From Clostridia bacterium (GTDB lineage Bacteria; Bacillota; Clostridia; Christensenellales; UBA1242), in the NCBI GenBank assembly GCA_017618475.1, contig JAFZUF010000070.1, positions 1 through 9,215 of the forward strand: a stretch of 9,215 nt of DNA, in the 5' to 3' direction. The notes beneath the pieces were generated by a model. The model did no database searches and had not been told where the DNA came from. It saw only the letters and a program-made list of their open reading frames with translations. The position numbers and the translations under genes were made by a program. This document shows positions 1-6,831 of the stretch, piece by piece (position 1 is the stretch's first letter; each line of letters starts with the position of its first letter).

Positions 1-1
1 A

Positions 2-2467
2 ACAGTTTCGTACTTATTGAACATGTGTGATGGTGTTGGTTACGAGGATAATATTGACCACTTGGGTAACCGTCGTTTGAACACTGTTGGTGACTTGATG
101 GCTCGTTATTTCAAAGATGGTATGTTGAAATTACGTAACAGTATGCGTGAAACCATGCAAACCATGGAAATCAACAGTAAATCAATTAACCCATTAAATA
201 TCATTAACGCAAAAGCGATTACGCGTTCATTGCGTGATTTCTGTGCGGTTTCACAATTGTCGCACGTGATGGATACCAACAATCCATTAACTGAAATTAC
301 GCAAAAACGTAAGATTACCGCAGTTGGTCCGGGTGGTATAGTTAAGGAACGTGCAACCAGTGAAGTTCGTGACTTGCACTATACTCATAACAGTCGTCTT
401 TGTGCGGTTGAAACACCCGAAGGTCAATCAATTGGTTTGGTTAACAGTTTGGCAATGTATGCGCGCATTAACGAATATGGTTTCATTACTGCGCCATTAC
501 GTCGTGTTGACAAGGCTACCGGTAAAGTTACTGATATCGTCGATTATTTGACTGCTGATGAAGAAGATGCGTTCTATGTTGCACAAGCGACTGAACCGTT
601 GACCGAAGATGGTTGCTTGTTGCATGAATTTATTACTTGCCGTCATCGTGATGTGATTCAATCAATGCCACGTGAAAGTGTTGACTATGTTGATGCAAGT
701 CCTCGTCAATTTGTTTCGTTGGCAACTGCATTAATTCCATTCTTGGGTAACGATGATACGGGTCGTGCGTTGTTAGGTTCTAACATGCAACGTCAAGCGG
801 TGTCGTTAATTAAAACCGAAGCACCGTTGGTTGCAACTGGTTTGGAATATCGTGCAGCTTTGGATAGTAATGTTATGTTGACCGCGAAGGCTGCTGGTAC
901 TGTTGTTTCGGTAACCGGTGACCAAATTGTGATTGAACGTGATGATAATCATGAAAAAGATTTCTATAAATTAACTAAGTTCACTCGTTATAACGAAGAA
1001 GCTTGTATTAACCAAAAACCAATCGTTCGCAAAGGTGATAAAGTTAAGGCGGGCGAAATTATTACTGATGGCTATGCAACTTGCAATGGTGAGTTAGCAA
1101 TTGGTAAAAACATGTGCGTTGCTTACATGAACTGGGAAGGTTATAACTTTGAGGATGCGATTTTGATTTCTGAACGCGTCGTTAAAGAAGATAAATTTAC
1201 TTCAATTGCATTACACTTGAAAGAATGTAAAGTTCGTACTACTAAATTGGGTGATGAAGAAATTACCCGTGATATTCCGAATTTAAGTGAAGATGCCTTA
1301 GCAAATTTGGATGAACGCGGTATTGTCCGTGTTGGTTCATTTGTTCGTACCGGTGATATCTTGGTCGGCAAAGTTACCCCGAAGGGTGAATCGGAATTGA
1401 CTCCGGAAGAACGTTTGTTACGTGCCATCTTTGGTGAAAAATCTCGTGAAGTTCGTGATTCATCTTTGCGTGTTGAAAACGGTAAAGACGGTGTCGTTGT
1501 CGCGGTTGAATGTTTCAGCCGTAAGAACCACGACGAAATGGACGTTGGTGTTAACGAAATTATTAAGGTTACCATTGCTCAAAAACGTAATATTAAGGTC
1601 GGTGATAAGATGACCGGTCGTCATGGTAACAAGGGTATTGTTTCAAAGATTTTGCCGGTTGAAGATATGCCATACATGGCCGATGGTACGCCGGTTGATA
1701 TCGTATTGAATCCGTTGGGTGTTCCGTCCCGTTTGAACATTGGTCAGTTGTTGGAAGTTTCGTTAGGTTTGGTTGCCAAGACCTTGGGTTGGAAAGTGGC
1801 AACACCAGTCTTCAATGGTGCTAACGAAAACGACATTCAAGAATTGTTACGTAAGAATGGTTTGCCGGAAGATGGCAAAATGCAATTATATGATGGACGT
1901 ACCGGAGAACCGTTCCAAAACCGTACGACCGTTGGTTATATGTACATGTTGAAATTGCATCACATGGTTGATACTAAGATTCACGCTCGTTCAACCGGTG
2001 CTTACAGTTTGGTAACGCAACAACCATTGGGTGGTAAAGCTCAATTTGGTGGTCAACGTATGGGTGAAATGGAAGTCTGGGCGTTGGAAGCATATGGTGC
2101 GGCACATATATTACAAGAAATGTTAACCGTTAAATCTGATGATGTCCAAGGACGTACCAAGACCTATGTTTCCATTGTTAATGGTACTAAATTACCGGAA
2201 CCGGGCATTCCAGAGGCAAGTAAAGTCATGATTCGTGAATTACAAGGTTTGGGATTTGACGTTGGTATTTATACTGCGGATAATAAAGAAATTGATCCAG
2301 GTGAAATTGATACTGTGGTTGATGATACCGAAATGTTGGCTGATGCTGAAGCAAATAACAAAGACCAAGAAGAAGCTGAAATTGACTTCGCACAAGAACA
2401 AAAGAGCGAAGAACCTGCTGCTGATGACTTAGAAATGTTCGATATTGAACAATTGTTTGAGGAATAA
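2..2467 (+). CDS. rpoB: RNA polymerase beta subunit, 5'-truncated by the window
   Basis: This is the beta subunit of DNA-directed RNA polymerase, which with beta-prime forms the catalytic cleft. The reading frame is open from base 2 (TVSYLLN...), so the gene enters from the left and roughly the first 380-400 residues are missing; the TTG at 17 is not a start. Visible landmarks, counting that TTG codon as residue 1, are the DNIDHLGNRR motif (11-20), the rifampicin-resistance region (about 80-103), ETPEG (132-136), NMQRQAV with the conserved Arg, GYNFEDAI, the GDKMTGRHGNKG lysine motif near the active site, and the C-terminal GGKAQFGGQRMGEMEVWALE block that contacts beta-prime. An acidic tail of about 50 residues ends in IEQLFEE, as in Gram-positive beta subunits. 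Several rifampicin-contact positions differ from the usual bacterial residues (see findings). The gene stops 19 bases before rpoC and is surely co-transcribed with it. Confidence 0.98.
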   Translation, partial: TVSYLLNMCDGVGYEDNIDHLGNRRLNTVGDLMARYFKDGMLKLRNSMRETMQTMEINSKSINPLNIINAKAITRSLRDFCAVSQLSHVMDTNNPLTEITQKRKITAVGPGGIVKERATSEVRDLHYTHNSRLCAVETPEGQSIGLVNSLAMYARINEYGFITAPLRRVDKATGKVTDIVDYLTADEEDAFYVAQATEPLTEDGCLLHEFITCRHRDVIQSMPRESVDYVDASPRQFVSLATALIPFLGNDDTGRALLGSNMQRQAVSLIKTEAPLVATGLEYRAALDSNVMLTAKAAGTVVSVTGDQIVIERDDNHEKDFYKLTKFTRYNEEACINQKPIVRKGDKVKAGEIITDGYATCNGELAIGKNMCVAYMNWEGYNFEDAILISERVVKEDKFTSIALHLKECKVRTTKLGDEEITRDIPNLSEDALANLDERGIVRVGSFVRTGDILVGKVTPKGESELTPEERLLRAIFGEKSREVRDSSLRVENGKDGVVVAVECFSRKNHDEMDVGVNEIIKVTIAQKRNIKVGDKMTGRHGNKGIVSKILPVEDMPYMADGTPVDIVLNPLGVPSRLNIGQLLEVSLGLVAKTLGWKVATPVFNGANENDIQELLRKNGLPEDGKMQLYDGRTGEPFQNRTTVGYMYMLKLHHMVDTKIHARSTGAYSLVTQQPLGGKAQFGGQRMGEMEVWALEAYGAAHILQEMLTVKSDDVQGRTKTYVSIVNGTKLPEPGIPEASKVMIRELQGLGFDVGIYTADNKEIDPGEIDTVVDDTEMLADAEANNKDQEEAEIDFAQEQKSEEPAADDLEMFDIEQLFEE

Positions 2468-2474
2468 GAAGGAG
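2466..2474 (+). promoter_or_regulatory. Shine-Dalgarno site of rpoC
   Basis: AAGAAGGAG begins inside the rpoB stop codon and lies 12 bases before the ATG at 2487. It decides the rpoC start: an in-frame TTG at 2445, inside rpoB, would extend the protein by 14 residues, but that extension is only rpoB tail read in another frame. From the ATG the protein begins MFELNNFESLKI, which matches the usual beta-prime N-terminus. Confidence 0.8.
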
Positions 2475-2486
2475 AACGAAGAGAAA

Positions 2487-5400
2487 ATGTTTGAATTAAA
2501 TAATTTTGAAAGTTTAAAAATCAGTATTGCCAGCCCAGACAAAATCCGTGAATGGAGTCATGGGGAAGTTACTAAACCCGAAACAATTAACTATCGTACG
2601 CAAAAACCTGAAAAAGATGGTTTGTTTTGCGAACGTATTTTCGGACCTAAAAAAGATTGGCAATGTTCTTGCGGTAAATATAAATTAATCCGCTATAAAG
2701 GCACGGTTTGCGACAAGTGCGGTGTTGAAGTTACCCGTTCAATTGTACGTCGTGAACGTATGGGACATATCGAATTAGCTGCGCCAGTGGTTCACATTTG
2801 GTACTTCAAAGGTGTGCCATCTAAGATTGGTACTTTGTTAAACATGACCATCAAGAACTTGGAACAAGTCATTTATTTCGTATCCTTCGTCGTGATTAAT
2901 CCTGGTAAAACCACTTTGACTTATGGACAAATTTTGTCTGACCGTGAATTGCATGAAGCAATTGAAAAATTTGGTCCAGATGCGTTCAAATACGGTATGG
3001 GTGCCGAAGCGATTAAGACCATGTTGGCGGCACTTGATTTGGATAAAGAAATTAAAGAATGTAACGAAATCATCGCCAGCGGTAAAGGTGCCAAGCGTGA
3101 AAAAGCAATTAAACGTTTGGATTTATTGGAATCATTTAAACATAGTGGTAACCGTCCAGAATGGATGGTCATGGATGTATTGCCAGTAACTCCACCGGAA
3201 TTACGTCCAATGGTACAAATTGATGGTGGTCGTTTTGCGACAACCGACGTTAATGATTTGTATCGTCGTGTAATTAACCGTAACAACCGTTTGAAAAAAT
3301 TGATTTCTTTAGGTGCGCCTGAAGTCATTATTCGTAACGAAAAACGTATGTTACAAGAAGCTGTTGATGCGTTGATTGATAATGGTCGCCGTGGTAAACC
3401 AGTGCAAGGTGCAAAAGGTCGTCCGTTAAAATCTTTGGCGGAAGGCTTACGTGGTAAACAAGGTCGTTTCCGTAACAACTTGTTAGGTAAACGTGTTGAC
3501 TATTCGGGTCGTACTGTTATTGTTGTTGGTCCAGAATTGAAACACTATCAAGTTGGTTTGCCTAAAGAAATGGCTTTGGAATTGTTTAAACCATTTGTTA
3601 TGAAAAAATTGGTTGATATGGGCTTAGCTCATCACAGCCGCAGTGCGAAACGTTTAATTGAACGTGAAAAACCACAAGTTTGGGATATCTTGGAAGAAGT
3701 TGTTTGCGATCATCCAGTTTTGTTAAACCGTCAACCAACGTTGCATAAATTGTCAATTCAAGCATTCGAACCAGTTTTGGTTGATGGTCGTGCAATCCGT
3801 TTACATCCATTGGTATGTACCGCGTTCAACGCCGACTTCGATGGTGACCAAATGACTGTTCACGTTCCATTGTCGCCAGAAGCTCAAGCCGAAGCTCGTA
3901 TCTTAATGTTGGCATCTAATAACATTTTGAAACCAAGTGATTCAAAATCTGTTGTTACTCCAACACAAGATATTATTTTGGGTTGCTATTATATGACTCA
4001 ACAAATTGACGGCGTTAAGGGTGAAGGCAACGTTTATAAAGACGAAAATGAAGCTATTTACGCTTACAACGTCGGTGAATTGGATTTACATGCTAAGATT
4101 CAAGTTCGTCGTTCTAATTTTGAAATTGAAGGTAACATGGACGAAGTTGAAGAATTTGGCCGTGTGGAAACCACTGTTGGTCGTATTATCTTTAACCAAT
4201 GCTTCCCGCAAGATATTGGCATTGTAGATCGTAGTAAGCCTGAAAATAAATTTGCTTATGAATATAACAAAGAAGTTGTTAAAAAAGATATTAACAATTT
4301 GATTGTTAAAATTTTCGAAGTTCACGGTGCAACTGTTACCAGTGAATCAATTGATAAAATTAAGGCTGTCGGTTTCAAATATTCAACCTTAGGTTCAATT
4401 TCGTTGTCGGTCTTTGATGCAACAATTCCAGCTGATCGTGAACAAATCATTAAAGACACCGAAGAAAAAGTTAAAAAGATTGAAAAAGCTTATGCCGAAG
4501 GTGAGTTAAGTCTTGATGAAAAATTGGATCGTAACATTGCTTTGTGGAAAGAAGCCACTGACCGCATTCAAGATGATGTTATTAGCGTTTTGGGTCAAAC
4601 CAACCCAATTCGTATGATGGCGACATCTGGCGCACGTGGTTCGAACAAACAAATTATGCAGTTGTCTGGTATGCGTGGTATTATTGCAAACGTTTCCGGA
4701 CGCAAGGAAGACGTGCCAACCAAAGGTTGCTACCGTTTGGGCCTGTCTCCATTAGAATATTTCTTATCATCTCGCGGTGGTCGTAAAGGTTTGGCGGATA
4801 CTGCGTTAAAAACTTCGGATGCTGGTTATTTAACTCGTCGTTTGGTTGACGTTGCGCAAGACGTTATCATTACGGAAGAAGATTGTAAAGCAACAAGTGG
4901 TATGGTAATGACCGAATTAAATATGGATGGTTATGTAAAACACTTGGCTAGCCGTATTAAAGGTCGTTATTCAGTCCGTGATATTATTGACCCGAATACT
5001 AAGAAAGTCTTGGTACCGGCCGATACAATGATTAGCGACGAAATGGCCGAATATATTGAGGCTGTTGGTATTAAAGCAGTTGAAATTCGCAGTGTCTTAA
5101 CTTGTAAATGCAAACATGGTGTTTGTGCAAAATGTTATGGTCGCGATATGAGTGGTCACGATTTGGTCAGCGTTGGTGAACCTGTTGGTATTATTGCCGC
5201 GCAATCCATTGGTGAACCGGGTACCCAGTTAACCATGCGTACCAAACACAGTGGTGGTATTGCGGTTTCGAACATTACCGAAGGTTTGCCACGTGTCGAA
5301 GAAATTTTGGAAGCACGTGTTCCCAAGGGTGTGGCGTTGGTTAGTGATGTTGGTGGTTCTGTTGTGGCTGTTAATCAAGTTGAAAAACGCGTTGAAGTTG

Positions 5401-5999
5401 TCATTAAAACTAATGAAGGTAAAGATGTTCCATATTTGATTCCGGCCAGTATGAAAGTTATCGTCAAGAAAGGTGACGTTGTGGAACCAGGTTCGGCTTT
5501 GACCGAAGGTGTCTTCAATCCACATGATATTTTACGTAACAAAGGTATTAAAGCTGTACAAGACTACTTAATCACCGAAATTATTAAAGTTTACAAAACG
5601 CAAGATATTTCAATTAACAACAAACATTTGGAAATAATTATTAGACAGATGTTGAAAAAAGTTAAGATTGAAGATGCTGGCGACACCGACTTCCAAATCG
5701 GTTCAGTTGTTGACGTCATCGAATTCGACCACAAAAACTTGTTGGCGATTAACGAAGGTAAAAAACCAGCGCGTGCAACCCGTGTTTTGTTGTCAATTAC
5801 CAAAGCCGCTTTGCGTACAGACAGCTTCTTGTCGGCTGCGTCATTCCAAGAAACCAGTTCTGTCTTGGTCGATGCTGCGGTTAAGAACAAAGTTGACCAC
5901 TTACAAGGTCTTAAAGAAAACGTTATCTTTGGTAAGTTAATCCCAGCGGGTACAGGTATGAAATTTTATCAAAATGTAGGGTACAAAAATGTTAAATAA
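2487..5999 (+). CDS. rpoC: RNA polymerase beta-prime subunit
   Basis: This is the beta-prime subunit (1170 aa), which holds the catalytic Mg site of RNA polymerase; its length is close to Gram-positive homologues and it lacks the large proteobacterial trigger-loop insertion. In order: N-terminal zinc site C60, C62, C75, C78; the GKQGRFRNNLLGKRVDYSGR switch/rudder-side block (about 345-365); the NRQPTLHK active-site loop (414-421); the catalytic NADFDGD with D450, D452 and D454; the SGARG and F-loop region leading to the bridge helix (about 755-790); a second zinc site C800, C873, C880, C883; the trigger loop starting QLTMRTKH (about 914-921); and the C-terminal SFISAASFQET-like and LIPAGTG blocks. 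All catalytic and zinc residues are present, so the enzyme should be active. Odd: Gln at 416, Arg at 763, Gly at 765 and Lys at 920 replace near-invariant bacterial Ala, His, Ala and Phe. The start ATG has AAGGAG upstream; the 3' end overlaps secG by 11 bases. Confidence 0.98.
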   Translation: MFELNNFESLKISIASPDKIREWSHGEVTKPETINYRTQKPEKDGLFCERIFGPKKDWQCSCGKYKLIRYKGTVCDKCGVEVTRSIVRRERMGHIELAAPVVHIWYFKGVPSKIGTLLNMTIKNLEQVIYFVSFVVINPGKTTLTYGQILSDRELHEAIEKFGPDAFKYGMGAEAIKTMLAALDLDKEIKECNEIIASGKGAKREKAIKRLDLLESFKHSGNRPEWMVMDVLPVTPPELRPMVQIDGGRFATTDVNDLYRRVINRNNRLKKLISLGAPEVIIRNEKRMLQEAVDALIDNGRRGKPVQGAKGRPLKSLAEGLRGKQGRFRNNLLGKRVDYSGRTVIVVGPELKHYQVGLPKEMALELFKPFVMKKLVDMGLAHHSRSAKRLIEREKPQVWDILEEVVCDHPVLLNRQPTLHKLSIQAFEPVLVDGRAIRLHPLVCTAFNADFDGDQMTVHVPLSPEAQAEARILMLASNNILKPSDSKSVVTPTQDIILGCYYMTQQIDGVKGEGNVYKDENEAIYAYNVGELDLHAKIQVRRSNFEIEGNMDEVEEFGRVETTVGRIIFNQCFPQDIGIVDRSKPENKFAYEYNKEVVKKDINNLIVKIFEVHGATVTSESIDKIKAVGFKYSTLGSISLSVFDATIPADREQIIKDTEEKVKKIEKAYAEGELSLDEKLDRNIALWKEATDRIQDDVISVLGQTNPIRMMATSGARGSNKQIMQLSGMRGIIANVSGRKEDVPTKGCYRLGLSPLEYFLSSRGGRKGLADTALKTSDAGYLTRRLVDVAQDVIITEEDCKATSGMVMTELNMDGYVKHLASRIKGRYSVRDIIDPNTKKVLVPADTMISDEMAEYIEAVGIKAVEIRSVLTCKCKHGVCAKCYGRDMSGHDLVSVGEPVGIIAAQSIGEPGTQLTMRTKHSGGIAVSNITEGLPRVEEILEARVPKGVALVSDVGGSVVAVNQVEKRVEVVIKTNEGKDVPYLIPASMKVIVKKGDVVEPGSALTEGVFNPHDILRNKGIKAVQDYLITEIIKVYKTQDISINNKHLEIIIRQMLKKVKIEDAGDTDFQIGSVVDVIEFDHKNLLAINEGKKPARATRVLLSITKAALRTDSFLSAASFQETSSVLVDAAVKNKVDHLQGLKENVIFGKLIPAGTGMKFYQNVGYKNVK

Positions 6000-6330
6000 T
6001 GTTTTGAATTTATTATTGGCACGGACGGAACGTCCAAAGTGGATTACAGATAGTTTCCCTGTTTTACAGGGAATTATCATCGGCTTAATCAGTTTGATTA
6101 GTATTGTGATGGTCGTGGCGATTTTGGTTTCACCGCCGGATTCTGGTACAGGTACCAACGCGATTACCGGTGCCAGTGAAAGTTACTACACCAAAAATCG
6201 CAACAAAAGTAATCTTGGTCGTATCCGTAATTTAATTATTATTTGTGCGGTGACGATTGCCGTTTTAACGATTATCTTCTTTATCTTGTTTGGTATCTTC
6301 AATATGAGCGGTGCAACCAGTGCAGAATAA
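5989..6330 (+). CDS. secG: SecG-like preprotein translocase subunit
   Basis: This is probably SecG, the small accessory subunit of the SecYEG channel in the plasma membrane (113 aa). Seen: two hydrophobic segments (about 24-48 and 80-105) joined by a polar loop that carries the SecG-type pattern of small residues then aromatic/basic residues, SGTGTNAITGASESYYTKN (52-70), followed by basic residues before the second helix. Unlike typical SecG, which starts almost directly with helix 1, this protein has a charged N-terminal extension of about 22 residues. The ATG lies inside the last codons of rpoC (11-base overlap, different frame) with only a weak TAGGG site 7 bases upstream, which suggests translational coupling to rpoC. 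Nearby rnr supports the call, since secG and rnr are neighbours in many Firmicutes. The alternative is an unrelated two-helix membrane protein, because SecG is poorly conserved. Confidence 0.75.
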   Translation: MLNNVLNLLLARTERPKWITDSFPVLQGIIIGLISLISIVMVVAILVSPPDSGTGTNAITGASESYYTKNRNKSNLGRIRNLIIICAVTIAVLTIIFFILFGIFNMSGATSAE

Positions 6331-6337
6331 TCAAAAT

Positions 6338-6368
6338 AAAATCTCGCTGAATTAATGGCGGGATTTTT
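6338..6368 (+). terminator. Intrinsic terminator of the rpoB-rpoC-secG unit
   Basis: AAAATCTCGC (6338-6347) pairs with GCGGGATTTT (6358-6367) in a 10-bp stem with one U-G wobble and a 10-base loop, followed by a T-rich run (ATTTTTATTGTTATTT). It begins 8 bases after the secG stop, so secG looks like the last gene of the polymerase operon. Confidence 0.8.
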
Positions 6369-6386
6369 ATTGTTATTTAAAAATAG

Positions 6387-6415
6387 TTGCAATCAACAAA
6401 AATATTGCATAAACT
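6387..6415 (+). promoter_or_regulatory. Possible weak promoter for the 108-aa membrane protein
   Basis: TTGCAA (6387-6392), 17 bases, then TAAACT (6410-6415) is the best-spaced sigma-70-like pair between the upstream terminator and the gene at 6438. A closer -10-like TACAAT (6416-6421) lacks a good -35 at normal spacing. A promoter is expected here because the gene sits between two terminators, but which boxes are used is uncertain. Confidence 0.3.
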
Positions 6416-6437
6416 TACAATATAAGGAGAAATACAA

Positions 6438-6764
6438 ATGGAAAATAATTTTTTAATTTCAAATTCAAAAAATAAAGGAGCGAAGATTTTATTTTATATC
6501 TTTGAAGGCTGTGCGTTGTTCGTTGGTTTTGTCATGTTTGTTTTGGCAATCGTTTGGGCGGCACAAGGTGCCGGTTTTGGTGGATTTGTGCAAATGTTCG
6601 TGGAAGCGCTTTTCTATACGTTGGTCTTGTTTGGCTTCGGTAAAGTAATTGACCTTATGTCTTGCAAAGCCGACAACCAAAACGGTGTGCGCTCTCAACA
6701 AGAAAAAGCGACCAAAGTGGAAAAAACCGAAAAGAAAGAAAAAGAAAACAAGTCTGAAAAATAA
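6438..6764 (+). CDS. Small two-helix membrane protein of unknown function
   Basis: I do not recognise this 108-residue protein. It has a short polar N-terminus (1-15, MENNFLISNSKNKG), a hydrophobic helix at about 17-41 (ILFYIFEGCALFVGF...), a Gly-rich turn (QGAGFGGF, 43-50), a second hydrophobic helix at about 50-73 and a highly charged tail (about 88-108) made almost only of Lys and Glu, likely cytosolic. There is no signal-peptide cleavage site that I can see. The start is well supported by AAGGAG (6424-6429) 8 bases before the ATG. It is a lone gene: a terminator closes the secG operon about 70 bases upstream and another hairpin follows its stop, so it is probably its own transcription unit. 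The Lys/Glu tail could bind a negatively charged partner or simply be disordered. It is not an obvious Sec, Tat or holin protein. Confidence 0.75.
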   Translation: MENNFLISNSKNKGAKILFYIFEGCALFVGFVMFVLAIVWAAQGAGFGGFVQMFVEALFYTLVLFGFGKVIDLMSCKADNQNGVRSQQEKATKVEKTEKKEKENKSEK

Positions 6765-6772
6765 AGTAAAAG

Positions 6773-6795
6773 AACTCCCGGTTGGGAGTTTTTTT
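6773..6795. terminator. Intrinsic terminator, probably bidirectional
   Basis: AACTCCC (6773-6779) and GGGAGTT (6784-6790) form a perfect 7-bp stem with a GGTT loop, followed on the plus strand by an unbroken run of seven T (6789-6795). Read on the minus strand, the same stem is followed by CTTTTACTTTATTTTT, so it can also end the convergent rnr transcript. It lies 8 bases after the membrane-protein stop and about 36 bases beyond the rnr stop. Confidence 0.85.
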
Positions 6796-6831
6796 GTTAT
6801 ATTAATCAAAGAGTTGTAAGTAAAAGGAAAA

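Noticed and set aside
17..19. TTG at 17 as the start of rpoB
   Set aside because: The frame is open upstream to the window edge with beta-like sequence, and a full beta subunit needs several hundred more N-terminal residues.
1141..1575. A 144-codon open frame on the minus strand inside rpoB
   Set aside because: Same reason: antisense to strongly conserved beta sequence, low-complexity Ser/Thr/Arg-rich product and no start signals.
2445..2486. TTG start that would lengthen RpoC by 14 residues
   Set aside because: The extension is the rpoB tail in another frame, and AAGGAG plus ATG at 2487 gives the normal beta-prime N-terminus.
2921..3478. A 185-codon open frame on the minus strand inside rpoC
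   Set aside because: It lies wholly within conserved rpoC coding sequence, has no ribosome site and its product is not recognisable; it is a by-product of biased codon use on the other strand.
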